From assembly GCF_950295315.1 (NCBI RefSeq), contig NC_080170.1:95391597-95455596 (forward strand): a DNA stretch of 64,000 bases. Reading direction: 5' to 3'. This stretch comes from Erinaceus europaeus (Eukaryota > Chordata > Mammalia > Eulipotyphla > Erinaceidae). The position numbers were made by a program, and so were the translations under genes. Below are positions 33,150 through 43,609 of this stretch, piece by piece; positions within the stretch are counted from its first letter, which is position 1; the number at the start of each line of letters is the position of its first letter. The notes under the pieces are model-generated. The model saw only the letters and a program-made list of their open reading frames with translations. It was not told the DNA's origin and ran no database searches.

Positions 33150-33480
33150 GGGGGCTGGGCAGTAGCACAGCGTGTTAAACGTACATGGCACGAAGGGCAA
33201 GGACCAGTGTAAGAATCTCGGTTCAGCCCCTGGCTCCTCACCTGCAGGGGAGGGAGGGTCACTTCACAGGCAGTGAATAAGGTTTGCAAGTGTTTGTCTT
33301 TCTCTGCCCCCTCAATGTCCCCCATCTCTCTCAATTTCTCTCTGTTCTATTCAACAACAACAACAGCTATAACAACAAGGGCAACAAGGGCCAAAAAAAA
33401 TGGGAAAAATGACCTCCAGGAACAATGGAGTCTTAGTGCAAGCACAGAGCCCCAGCAATAACCCTGGAGGCAGTAATAAT
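33150..33480 (+). mobile_element. SINE-A, long form
   Basis: 'gggggctgggcagtagcaca' to 'caataaccctggaggcagta'; the linker is shortened. Confidence 0.9.
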
Positions 33481-34315
33481 AATAACATTAATAATTAAAA
33501 TAAAAGTGAGCATGTAGTAAAATGCAGAAAAGACATATTAAATACATTTTCTGAAATTAGACTCAAGTCTTTACAGTGAAATGATTGATTCTAACCTTTA
33601 GGAATACTTACCTATTTGAAAAAGATGTTTGCACTTGCTAACATATGACATTTTCCCTTGTAATCCTGTTCTTTTCCTTTATTCAAATATCTAACTTTCT
33701 AACCTGTTGAATTGCTAAAGTTCTATTTCCAAAGAGTAGATTAACTGTTACAAACTTGTTAAAGCATTGACTTTTGACCAGTACTATTCAAGGGAAAGAA
33801 AAATGAAATGAGTAACTTCACTTGTTACTATGTAGAAAGAAAGAGGGAAGAAAAATAAATAGAAAGAGGAAAGAACTGGGAAGGAAGGAAGAAAAAATAC
33901 ACTCTCAGAAAAGAACTGGAGTGTTGGGAAGACTTTAGAAATTATCTTTGGCTCCGACTGCATTCAAATGTGACCTGAGTAGGGGGAAGAGGGAGAGGAA
34001 CTAAATGTAAAAAAAACCTTTCCTTAAATAACTAATTCTGATTTCAAAGACCACCTTTTTAGCCAATATCTGAATCCCAACACCAGACTCAGATATAAAT
34101 ATCTCTTTGCCTCTTAAGTCCCCAATGACTTTAGACCTAACAGTCAGTGGCTACAGTCAGAACATGCTTCCTTTGGTCCTGCTGACTTGGCATGTGTCCT
34201 TCCTACTAAATCTCCTTCTCTTCCTCTTCTTTTTTTCCCTCCTCCTCTACCTCCTCCTCCTCTTTGTCCTCTTCTTCTTCTTTGCCATCATAGTCAGGAC
34301 TTCACTGTTGGGGGC
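33481..34315. other. Unique stretch
   Basis: GA-rich patch at 33,835-33,895 and a CTC-rich patch at 34,205-34,270. No gene is recognised. Confidence 0.45.
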
Positions 34316-34319
34316 TGAC

Positions 34320-34440
34320 TTTTTCAAATAGAGATAGAGAGAGAAGGAAAGATAACCACAGCACCAAAACTTTCTCTGGAGCAGCAGGGGCTGATCTTAA
34401 ACCTGGACTCTATGTGTACAAAGAAGGTGCATTGTCCAGG
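34320..34440 (-). mobile_element. Degenerate antisense SINE-B fragment
   Basis: 'atagagatagagagagaag', 'cagcaggggctgatctta' and 'aacctggactctatgtgtac' resemble a decayed SINE-B. Confidence 0.5.
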
Positions 34441-34870
34441 AAAGCTGCTTTTCAAAATCTTACTAAATTTTAATTGCTGGGAGAATCGTCTGCAGTCATA
34501 TTTGTTTTGTTCATTTGAGAAAAGCAAGAAGCAAAACCCTCACCTTAACATAATCCAACAGTCCACCCAGTGCAGCTACTCTCCCAATCTCTACAAATTG
34601 GGTTTATCTATAGCAATGAAAAAAACAAAACAAAACAAAAATGGAGGACTAGTGATTGAAAGGGTGCTTCATAGTAATAACAGGAGAAAATCTGACCCAA
34701 GGTTTTAGGAGAGAAGCTACTGCCTTTCCAATCCTGAGTGAAGTGAAAAGTCAACCATTAACAGTCAACATATTATCCTAATGAGGTGGAAAGAATTTGG
34801 TGTTTTTTTTTTTTTTTGGGCGGGGGAAGCCAAATATATCAAGAGTATTTAGAAAAGAAAAAATAATAAA

Positions 34871-35129
34871 GGCCTGGTGGTGGTACACCTGGTAGAGTCC
34901 AGATATTATCACACAGGAATCTAGATTCAAGCCTCCATACCCACCTGCAAGGGGGAAACTTTATAAGCAGGGAGGTAGTGCTGTAGGTCTCTCTCTTTCT
35001 CTGTTCTTCTATTATCTACCCTATCCCTTCCAATTTCTCTCTTTCCTGTCAAATATAGCCTCTGAGAGCTATAGATTAATCATTCAGGCACTGAGTCCCA
35101 GCAATAACTGTGGTGGCAGTTAAAAAAAA
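34871..35129 (+). mobile_element. B/A hybrid SINE
   Basis: B-type head ('ggcctggtggtggtacacct') and body, then the A-type 3' module 'actgagtcccagcaataact'. Confidence 0.8.
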
Positions 35130-35169
35130 GTGTGATATTAGTGGTTTTAAGAACATATGTGACAAGCCA

Positions 35170-35300
35170 ACAATGAACACTCACTTGGATAGTGTGCCCA
35201 CTTTGCCATGGGTATGACTCAAGTTTGAGCCAAGCTCTCACCACATTGACGAGATCTTAGGTACTATGGTCTCTCTTTGTTTCTATCTTTAAAAAGTAAT
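35170..35300 (+). mobile_element. SINE-E, degenerate
   Basis: 'atagtgtgcccactttgcca', 'gggtatgactcaagtttgag' and 'gtctctctttgtttctatct' are collinear with 1,517 and 61,577. Confidence 0.6.
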
Positions 35301-35394
35301 AATAGTAATAAGAAGTCATGTCAGGTAATACTGCACATTTTGAGAATTTAGAAGGTAGCACAGAACAGAAAAAGCTTATGTGCCAGCATCAGAA

Positions 35395-35735
35395 TGATTA
35401 TCTCCATAGTTAACACATACCTGGTAAGAATGACACTGGATGTTGAAGGAGATTTTATTGGCTTGTCAGAAAAGTCATCACATATTTTTCTGTGCTTTTC
35501 TATACAAAAATGTGTCATGACTTTCCCAACAACCCATTACCTTTTATTTATATTTTGGAAAGATAATTATGTTTTTATTTTCTGTAACTTCATATGGAAT
35601 AGACCATTATTCTACTATAGTTGTGTGTCCTGAGTAAACAATGCTATTTGTATTGATATTTGCTTTACCTGTGCATGTTCATAGAGCATATTTAAACTAA
35701 GACTCCCAGTGGAGACAGAATTGCTTAGAAATTTA
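35395..35735. other. Unique stretch
   Basis: A short open frame at 35,394-35,633 has no recognisable homology and no splice context. I do not call it. Confidence 0.4.
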
Positions 35736-35737
35736 AG

Positions 35738-35938
35738 AGCTGGTGCCCCTAGAGTTAGCAAACTCTGAATTCCAACACTGGTTCTGCTATTTACTAGTTG
35801 TATGGCCTTAGACAAAATTCTTAAACCTGTCATCCTTTTAGGCTTCAGTTTTCCAGGTTGTTAAATAAGAGTTATAATGATTCCTCCCTCTGAGGCTATT
35901 GGGGGAATTAAATAAGATGCTGCATATAAGAACAGTCC
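35738..35938 (+). mobile_element. MIR
   Basis: 'actctgaattccaacactgg', 'gctatttactagttgtatgg', 'ttaggcttcagttttcc' and 'gggggaattaaataagatgc' match MIR in order. Confidence 0.88.
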
Positions 35939-36042
35939 CAATTACTCAAAAATAGTAGCTCTTATGGTTAGAGTAGTTTATAATATAATGTTTTATGCCT
36001 ACTTATATGTAGCCTGAAAATACAAATAGAAATTATATCTTC

Positions 36043-36250
36043 TGGGGCTTGGGACAAAGCATAGTGGTTATGTAAAAAAACTTTTATGCCTGAGGCTCTT
36101 CTATACTCCTAGGTTCAATCCGCAGTCCCACCATAAACCAGAGTTGAGCAGTGCTCTAGAATCAGTTTCTCTCTCTCCCCGCCTTCCCCTCTCTGTTTTT
36201 CCCTCTGCATCTCTCTCATTAAAATAAAATAAATAAAATATTAAAAAATA
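36043..36250 (+). mobile_element. SINE-C
   Basis: 'gacaaagcatagtggttatg', 'cctaggttcaatccgcagtc', 'agagttgagcagtgctctag', and an AATAAAATA tail. Confidence 0.88.
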
Positions 36251-36552
36251 AATTGTATCCTCTGAAGCTGATAATTAATATGCTTGAAAGATCTGAGTGG
36301 CCATTCTTTGAAGATAGTTAAAATTTAATATGGTAGCATAGTAATTAGAATGGATGGAATGAACTAAATATTTCCTCCTGCTTTCTTTTAAAAAGATAAA
36401 GCTGTTGACAATTATTTGGGTAACACTAAAGAATTTCAGAATATGCATTTCTGACTTGACTCATTTAGCTTTCTTAATATGTGTTTGTAGTAGAACAGAA
36501 CTCATTTTTAGCTTCAAGTCACCATTGCATCCTTAGCACTCTACAGTCTTAT

Positions 36553-36770
36553 GATAGCATTTTTAACAATGTGGTTCATCAAAATCACCTAGGTGACTCC
36601 TTAAACATTCAGATTCCTGGTCCTGGCAGGTGAAGAAATCTCTGAACTTTAAATAAATATCCCAGCCCAGCTTATTTTTATAATTTTAACACCTAAGAAT
36701 GATAAGATCACACAAATAATGGTACTCTACATAGAAACTACAGTCTTGAAGCTGCTGCATTAGGTAGTAC
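36553..36770 (+). mobile_element. hAT/Charlie-type relic (MER5-like)
   Basis: 'gtggttcatcaaaatcacct', 'aggtgactccttaaacattc', 'agattcctggtcct' match the MER5 order. Diverged. Confidence 0.65.
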
Positions 36771-37080
36771 TTATTATTTAAATGGTAACTTGGGTGAAAC
36801 ATTTATGGGACACACCTTAACACCCTGTGGGATATAAAGCTTTTCTTTGTGTCTTAATAACCATTTCAAATCACTTGACTGCAAGTGATTTGCTCTCTTA
36901 CAGTCTTCTGAAACAATGGTCTTTCCCTGCTTATTACGCTAACAGCTGAGTTGTTGCCTTATTCTTGTTGTTGAAGAATAGGAGTAGAGATGGGGTAAAA
37001 GTGAATAGATGTGTGATTGGGATCCATAGAGTATCACATTTTATCAAGCTATTCCATGAGTGAACTTGTTAAACTTAGCC
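36771..37080. other. Unique stretch
   Basis: Nothing recognised. Confidence 0.4.
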
Positions 37081-37082
37081 TT

Positions 37083-37222
37083 TTGGATTAGGGAGATAGC
37101 ATAATGGTTATGCAAAAAAAAAAAAATCTTTTCATGTCTGAGGTAGTAAATATTTAATGCCAGCACCATCCTAAGCCACAGTTGAGCAATACTCTAATAA
37201 ATAAAATAAAAATAATAAAATA
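37083..37222 (+). mobile_element. SINE-C
   Basis: 'gggagatagcataatggtta', 'atttaatgccagcaccatcc' and 'ccacagttgagcaatactct' with an A-rich tail. Directly followed by a SINE-A. Confidence 0.85.
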
Positions 37223-37223
37223 A

Positions 37224-37572
37224 GGGGTCGGGCGGTAGCATAGCGGGTTAAGCGCACTTGGCGCAGCACAAAGACTGGTCTAAGGATCCCTGTTCAAGCC
37301 CCTGGCTCCCCACCTGCAGGGGGTCACTTCAGGAGCGGTGAAGCAGGTATGTAGGTGTCTATCTTTCTCTCCCCCTCTCTGTCTTTCTCTCCTCTCTCCA
37401 TTTCTCTCTGTCCTATCCAACAATGACGACAACAATAACAGCATAGTAATAATAACTACAACAACAATAAAACAACAAGGGCAACGAAAAGGGAAAAAAG
37501 ATAGTTTCTAGGAGCAGTGGATTCATGGTGCAGGCACTGAACACCAGCAGTAACCCTGGAGGCAATAAATAA
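37224..37572 (+). mobile_element. SINE-A, long form
   Basis: 'ggggtcgggcggtagcatag' to 'agtaaccctggaggcaataa'. It sits in the A tail of the preceding SINE-C. Confidence 0.94.
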
Positions 37573-38185
37573 ATATATAAATAAATAATAAAATAAATTT
37601 AACCTTTCTCTTCTGCTCTGTCCCTAAAGTCTCATGGACCACTGACATAATCTGAATGGTATCCCCAACTATATATCGCTAACCCTATGATCCATACTTT
37701 AAATCTAGTTTAGTCAAAATTATCTGTGATTATTTCAATTAGTTATCTGTGATTGTGATCTGAATTTGCTTCTAGAAATGTGTTAACCTTGAAACTGGTA
37801 AAACTTACATTTCCGCACTCCTATTTGTAAATAAAAGGGGGATATATGTGTGGAAATATCAGTGCAAGTTGTAGAGTGGGGACAAGTAAGGGAACTATAC
37901 ATATATAATCAGAAATATTTACTTTCATATTTCTTAATTTGGGTGATTATAGGGAAGAGTCCAGTGAATCGCCGAGGCAAATCTGCTATTTGAGGCCCTC
38001 CAATATGGTAAGTCAGAGATCTCAGCTTACTTAGCCATTTCCTATTGCCCAGGCAACATGAGAAATTTTAATACTTTAGGTTTGATGGTTCGGTGTGTGT
38101 TCAATTAGTGGAGTCAATATGCTAATGTGGTACCAAGGAATGAAAACAGAACCTCCCCCTAATTCAGCTGAAAAGTGTCCCGGTC
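37573..38185. other. Mostly unrecognised; possible old repeat at 37,630-37,860
   Basis: 'ctgaatggtatccccaact' and 'gtgatctgaatttgcttcta' have the feel of an old LTR-type repeat, but I cannot assign it. Confidence 0.35.
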
Positions 38186-38189
38186 TGAT

Positions 38190-38400
38190 CTTTTTCATTC
38201 TTTTCTTTTTATTTAGAGAAGAAGAGGGGAGAGAGGTTGGAGGGAGGGAAGGAGGGAGAGACCAGACCAGACTAAAATATCACTTCAGCTTCCCTGGAGT
38301 TAGCCACTTGACTCCCATATGGTGTCAGGACACAAACCAGGGATGTCTTGAGTGTATTAAGGTGTACAGTCTAATGAGTGAGCAATTTTCAGGGCCCAAT
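38190..38400 (-). mobile_element. Degenerate antisense SINE
   Basis: A purine-rich body (38,215-38,265) is followed by 'ggacacaaaccagggatgtc' (B-box-like, reversed) and a head-like end near 'gagtgagcaattttcagggc'. Confidence 0.5.
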
Positions 38401-38532
38401 TATTATTTTATTTTTAGGAGAGCCCCTAACTTTAATAAAAACAATAATTCTTTATGTGTTAAGTCTAGGACTTGTAACTCAAGAAGCAAAATCCTTTTTT
38501 TTTTTTTTTTACGTTTTGTTAACTTTTTTTTT

Positions 38533-38803
38533 CTTTTAAATTTTATTATTTATTTATTTACTTATTTTTCCCTCTTGTCGTTTTGTTGTTGTTGTAGTTG
38601 TAGTTATGATTGTTGTTGTTGATGTCGTCGTCATTGTTGGATAGGACAGAGAGAAATGGAGAGAGGAGGGGAAGACAGAGAAGGGGTGAGAAAGACACCT
38701 GCAGAACCCTGCAGGAGGGGAGCTGGGGCTCAAACCGGCATCCTTACTCCCATCCTTGCTCTTCATGCCACGTGCGCGCAACCCACTGCGCTACCGCCCA
38801 ACG
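38533..38803 (-). mobile_element. SINE-A, antisense, inner part of a SINE pair
   Basis: 'ttatttttccctcttgtcg' to 'cgctaccgcccaacgc', with a deletion beside the CTGCAG block. It shares outer target duplications with the SINE-B on its right. Confidence 0.9.
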
Positions 38804-39005
38804 CATTTATTTATTTATTATTGGATAGAAACAGAGAGAAATTGAGAGGGGAGGGGAAGACAGAGAGGGAGAGAAACAGAGATACCTGCAGCCCTGCTCC
38901 ACTGCTCCTGAAGCTTCCCCCTGCAGGTGGGAGCCAGGGGCTTAAACACAGGCCTTTGTGCACTATAATATGTGCGCACAACCAGGTGGGCCACTGCCTG
39001 GCCCC
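38804..39005 (-). mobile_element. SINE-B, antisense
   Basis: 'attattggatagaaacagag' to 'gggccactgcctggcccc'. The target 'agaagcaaaatc' lies right of it at 39,006 and left of the SINE-A at about 38,481. Confidence 0.93.
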
Positions 39006-39082
39006 AGAAGCAAAATCTTTTCTGCACAAATCTACTAGTAAATTCCATGAAAGATCTATTTAGTAACTAATTAAATTCAGCC

Positions 39083-39330
39083 ACGGGTCAGGGAGATAGC
39101 TTCCCAATAGCCTGTTAGAGTGCTCAAATTATATGTCTGAAACCCCAGATTCAATCCCCAGCACCACCTTATGCCAGAGCTGAGTAGTACTCCAGTCTCA
39201 CACACATTCTCTTATCTTTTTTTAATATTTTTTTAAATATTTATTTTCCCTTTTGCTGCCCTTGTTGTTTTTTATTGTTGTGGTAGTTATTATTGTTGTA
39301 CATTCTCTTCTCTTTCATAAATAAAAACAC
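39083..39330 (+). mobile_element. SINE-C, interrupted by an 87-base SINE-A fragment
   Basis: 'ggtcagggagatagcttccc', 'gattcaatccccagcaccac' and 'cagagctgagtagtactcca' are interrupted at 39,214 and resume at 39,300 with 'cattctcttctctttc'. Confidence 0.85.
39214..39299 (-). mobile_element. SINE-A, antisense, only the 3' tail, with target duplication
   Basis: Only tail and linker ('ttattttcccttttgctgcc', 'gtagttattattgtt') are present. The 10-base target 'acattctctt' flanks it (39,204-39,213 and 39,300-39,309), showing that it arrived truncated rather than being deleted later. Confidence 0.85.
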
Positions 39331-39462
39331 ACATCCTTTTTAAAATTAAAAAAAAGGGCCCATATACTAAGATGGTTCCCCAGCACTCTGTCTCACATAA
39401 TCTATTTATTATAGAGCATTTTTTCCTTACAAGGGTTTAAAGGTTTGGAGATGAGACTTTTT

Positions 39463-39750
39463 TTAAAGTTCTTTTTTTAAATATTTATTTATTCCATTTT
39501 GTTGCCCTTGTTGTTTTTTATTGTTGTTGCAGTTATCGTTGTTATTGTTGATGTCCTCGTTGTTGGATAGGACAGAGAGAAATGGAGAGAGGAGGGGAAG
39601 ACAGAGAGGGGGAGAGAAAGAGAGACACCTGCAGGCCTGCTTCATCACTTGTGAAGCAACTCCCCTGCAGGTGGGGAGCCAGGGCTCGAACCGGGATCCC
39701 TGAGCTTTGCACCACCTGTGCTTAACCTGCTTCACTACCGCCTGACTCCC
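39463..39750 (-). mobile_element. SINE-A, antisense, with 14-bp target duplication
   Basis: Full length, head ending 'cactaccgcctgactccc'. The target 'agatgagacttttt' is present at 39,448-39,461 and 39,752-39,765. Confidence 0.96.
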
Positions 39751-39765
39751 TAGATGAGACTTTTT

Positions 39766-39872
39766 GAGTTCTTGCTCCACCACCTAACTGTTGAATGAAC
39801 CTGGACAAATCATCTAGTCTCAGTTTCATCAGCATCAAAATGAGAATGCCTATAACTGTTAAGAGAAAAATA
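39766..39872 (+). mobile_element. MIR fragment
   Basis: 'gttcttgctccaccacctaa', 'aatgaacctggacaaatcat' and 'cagtttcatcagcatcaaaa' match the MIR core. The preceding SINE-A inserted at its 5' side. Confidence 0.75.
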
Positions 39873-40012
39873 AGGCAATATATAGAGAAATAGTTCTCTT
39901 TCATGGCCCTAGTTTGTAATAATAGTAATACCCAGCAAGCAAGTACTGTTTTTTTCATTTCTTTGAATCTTATTCAAGGCATTTTCAAATGTAACATGGC
40001 ATGTCTAATTCT

Positions 40013-40500
40013 CTATTTCTCAGTTTTATTAATTGATTCAGCAAATATTTCTTGAGTGTATACTATAGGCAAGGCACCATTCTAGATTCTTTATTTCTTA
40101 ACTTTTTATTGTCTTTATTGGATAGAGACAGCCATAAATCGAGAAGGAAGTGAGTGACAGAGAGGGAGAGAGATGCCTGCGGCCCTGCTTCACAATTGCA
40201 AAGCTTTCCCCCTACAGACGGGGACAGGGGGTTCAAACCTGGGTCCTTGTGCATTGTAACATTTGCACTCAGTGAGGTGTACCACCACCCAGCCCCACTA
40301 TTCTAGATTGTTGAGCCAGAGAACAAACTGAATTGCATGTTGTCATGGAATTTACATAAAGTTGAGAGGAAAAGTAAAATAGACAATAACAGTAATGAAT
40401 GCATTACCTAGTTCCAAAGTGAAGCGAATGTTATAAAAAAAGAGCAGAGGAATGGATACTGACTGGGTGTAGAGGTAAGGTTTCATTTTTTCAATGAGAT
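40013..40500 (-). mobile_element. Ancient L2/MIR-class relic, interrupted by a SINE-B
   Basis: 'gcaaatatttcttgagtgta', 'ataggcaaggcaccattcta' continue after the SINE with 'aactgaattgcatgttgtca' and 'aaatagacaataacagtaat', the reverse-read order of this old LINE-derived repeat. Confidence 0.55.
40089..40299 (-). mobile_element. SINE-B, antisense, with target duplication
   Basis: Full length ('ttattggatagagacagcc' to 'taccaccacccagcccc'). The target 'attctagatt' flanks it at 40,079-40,088 and 40,300-40,309. Confidence 0.95.
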
Positions 40501-40870
40501 GATCAGAATGGGACTCAGCAAACTGTTTAATCATAAAGGGTATTAAAATTGCCTTTTTGTGAAATTGTGCAGTGCTCACTATAATGAACAATTTTAAGTA
40601 AAAGTAAGAGGCTGGAATGTTTAAAAGATGTAGGACACCATCCCTTAATATCTCAAACGCAGCAAAAAAGCTTCAGAAGGAAGCTTAGTAGTGTTTGCCC
40701 AGTATGTGGTAAGACTGTTTTTCAGTTTGCTTCCTCTTTTGACCCCTCTCAAGTCTTGTTTCTAAGGTCATCAAACCTTCATCCCTATCCCTCCTTCATT
40801 TTTTAAGTCTTAGGATCTTGAGTGATAGGGTATGTTAGCAATAAAATATGAAAAGTAAGACTTTTTAAAT

Positions 40871-41049
40871 ATTTTATTTTATTTTATTTTATTTTATTTG
40901 AGAGAAATGCAGAGAGAGAGGGGAGGGGGAAACACCAGAGCACTGCTCAGCTCTGGCTTGTGGTGGTGCAGGGGATTGAACCTGGAACTTTGGAGCTTCA
41001 GGCATCAGAGAGTCTATTTGCATAACCATTATGCTATCTCCCCCGCCCA
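40871..41049 (-). mobile_element. SINE-C, antisense, with perfect 20-bp target duplication
   Basis: An (ATTTT)n tail, 'gagcactgctcagctctggc', 'gggattgaacctggaac', 'gcataaccattatgctatct' and CCCCCGCCC. The 20-base target at 40,851-40,870 is repeated exactly at 41,050-41,069. Confidence 0.97.
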
Positions 41050-41221
41050 AAAAGTAAGACTTTTTAAATTTTATATTGCTGTGTTTTGTACTATAGAAAC
41101 ACTGCAACTCAGGAACATGTGTGATTTAAATATAAATCTCTGATTATATTTAATTTTGGATAACTCATATTAAAACATAGAAGCATATGCTCATCAAATA
41201 AACAAGTGTATTATTACTTTT

Positions 41222-41362
41222 GTCATTGTTATCACTCTTTTAACCAGGGCATTGGTCAACTCTAGTTTATGGTGGTACTTGGGGATTGAACTTGAGATCC
41301 CTAGTGCCTCAGGCATGAAAATCTGTTGCTTAAATAGCAATGCTAACTACCCGCTGCTCACA
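41222..41362 (-). mobile_element. SINE-C, antisense, diverged
   Basis: 'ccagggcattggtcaactct', 'ggggattgaacttgagatcc' and 'gcctcaggcatgaaaatctg'. Confidence 0.85.
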
Positions 41363-41835
41363 AACTGATTTTAAAATGGGCAGAAGATCAATCTATTAGA
41401 CACTAAACAAAAACAAACAAAAGTATACAGCCCCTGAAAAACCCAGATTCAAGGTCAGCCTTCAATGCGATGATGCTAGAGTCTCCTTCTATGTCTCTAT
41501 CATAATAATGATAACAACAACAATGATGATGTTAATAATAGAGCATGCAGAGTGTACACGATAGGTTTTGTACAATAAGTACAAGAAAAGATGTTCATTA
41601 TTATTTACTTTTAGAGAGGCACAAATCAAAACCATAACAAGGTATCAGGAAACAACAAATATTGCTAAGAAAGTAGAGGAAAAGAAACGGTTGTACATGA
41701 CTGATGTGAGAGTAAATTGGCACAGCCATTATAGAAAGCAGTATGGAGAATTCTAGAAAGAAAAAAAGAAAGGGAAAAGGGAGGAAAGGAGAAGAGTAAG
41801 AAAGAATAAAGGAAGAGAGGAGAAAAGGAAGGAAG

Positions 41836-41886
41836 GAGGTAAAGAAGGAAGGAAGGAAGGAAGGAAGGAAGGAAGGAAGGAAGGAA
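41836..41886 (+). repeat. (GGAA)n microsatellite
   Basis: About 10 GGAA units within a 120-base purine-rich patch (41,757-41,897) in the L1 relic. Confidence 0.96.
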
Positions 41887-41965
41887 AAGATAAAGTAAGA
41901 CTAGAAATACCACATTATCCAGTAGCTCTATTTCACAGCATTTATCTCAAGAATTCAAAAGCTGG

Positions 41966-42472
41966 TGTATGGTGCCAAGGTAGCTTCCCCAGAGACACAC
42001 CCTACTAGGGAAAGAGAGAGGCAGACTGGGAGTATGGACCAACCAGTCAACGCCCATGTTCAGCGGGGAAGCAATTACAGAAGCCAGACCTTCTACCTTC
42101 TGCAACCCTCAATGGCCCTGGGTCCATGCTCCCAGAGGGATAGAGAATGGGAAAGCTATCAGGGGAGGGGGTGGGATATGGAGATTGGGTGGTGGGAATT
42201 GTGTGGAGTTGTACCCCTCCTACCCTATGGTTTTGTTAATTAATCCTTTCTTAAATAAAAAAAATTAAAAAAAAAAAAAGAACTCTGGGGTGTAGGAAGT
42301 GTTCAGGTACTGTATGTAACATGATGGCAGAGGAGGACCTAGGTGGGGAGTTAGAGTGTTATGTGGAAAACTGAGAAGTGTTATACATATACCAACTACT
42401 GTGTTTGACTGTTGACTGTAAACCATTAATCCCCCCAGTAACGTGGAAAAAAGAAAGAAGAAAATACAAGAG
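41966..42472 (+). mobile_element. Younger L1 3'UTR insertion, itself carrying element R copy 2
   Basis: The outer flanks ('gtatggtgccaaggta' and, after the R tail, 'aactctggggtgtaggaagt ... ccattaatccccccagtaac') read as an L1 3'UTR. Element R (41,983-42,280, starting 'gcttccccagagacacaccc') lies inside. A short target-like 'caaaagc/caagagc' brackets the whole. Confidence 0.6.
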
Positions 42473-42700
42473 CACTAATTCAAAGAGATGGATGCAAACA
42501 TTTGTTTACTGCATCATTAGTTATGAAATGCAAGTGTTGGAAACAACTTAAATGTCCATCAACAGATTGGTCAAAGATTTATATACATATATATGCACAT
42601 ACGTATAATAAAATATTGAATCTTTCCATTTGTGACAATATGGATGCACTTAGAAGATAACTATATTTTGTGAAATAAGTCAGGTAGAAGAGATAAGAAT

Positions 42701-43003
42701 TGGGAGCTAGACAGCATGTAGTATGAAGTGCAAGGGTCCGATTAAGAATCCAGATTGGAGCCCTTGGCTCCCCAGCTGCAGGGAGGACACTTCAGGAGGG
42801 GTGAAGCTGTTCTGCAGGTATCTACCTTTCTCTCTTCCTCTCTACCTTCCTCTCTCAATTTCTCTCTCTCCTGCCCAATAAAATGGAAAAAATGGTCACC
42901 AGGAGCAGTGGATTTGTAATGCTGACATTAAGTCCCAACAATAACTCTGGAGGAAAAAAAAAGAAAGGAAGGAAGGAAGGAAGGAAGGAAGGAAAAAGGG
43001 AAG
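42701..43003 (+). mobile_element. SINE-A, short-linker form, inside the L1 relic
   Basis: 'tgggagctagacagcatgta' to 'caataactctggagg' followed by a (GGAA)n tail. Flanked by the target 'gataagaat' (42,692-42,700 and 43,004-43,012). The body joins 'caataaaatggaaaaaatgg' directly, without the CAACAA linker. Confidence 0.9.
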
Positions 43004-43365
43004 GATAAGAATCATGCAGTTTCATTCAGATGTACAAGATAAACAAACAAAACAAAAAAACCCTTAGTGTCTGACAACAAAATGTTGGTCTATGGAGAGC
43101 AGATGAATGGGAGGCAGGTAAAATACATAATGGGTGGCAATCTTTTGGTGGTAGTTGGAAGCTAAATTTTGGTAGTGATCCTAATATGGTGTATACAAAT
43201 GTAAAAAAAAAAAAAAAAAACTGTGCACCTAAACTTATGTTATAAAATACTATTACCTTAATAGTAGCTAGCATATATTAATATATTTTTAATCTGGTAA
43301 ATTCAAAAGAGCACTAAAATGGATTCAGAGACCAGCATCTATCTCATCCTTGGTCTTTTTTTTTT

Positions 43366-43587
43366 AAAGGCTTAATTTTTTATGTTTATTTATTTATTGG
43401 ATAGAGATAGCCAAAAATTGAGAGGGACGGGGCTGATAGGGAAGGAGAGAGACAGAGAGAGATACCTGTAGCCCTGCTTCACCACTCACAAAGCTTTCCC
43501 CTTGCAGGTGGGGACCGGGGGCTCGAACCCAGGTCCTTGTGCACTGTAACATGTATGCTCAACTAGGTGCTCAACCAGGTGGCCCCT
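43366..43587 (-). mobile_element. SINE-B, antisense
   Basis: 'ttattggatagagatagcca' to 'caaccaggtggcccctc', with a small repeat 'caact/ccaggtg' in the head. Confidence 0.92.
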
Positions 43588-43609
43588 CATCCCTAGTCTG
43601 GACAGTTCT

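Larger units (their letters stand above)
41590..43268 (+). mobile_element. L1 relic, ORF2 to 3' end, interrupted twice
   Basis: ORF2-type text 'aggcacaaatcaaaaccata', 'tggcacagccattatagaaa' (41,590-41,965) resumes at about 42,475 with 'ttggaaacaacttaaatgtc' and 'tgacaatatggatgcactta' to 42,700. It resumes again at 43,004 and ends with a 3'UTR-like 'tcctaatatggtgtatacaa' and poly(A). Removing two insertions restores the order of one L1. All segments are decayed. Confidence 0.85.
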
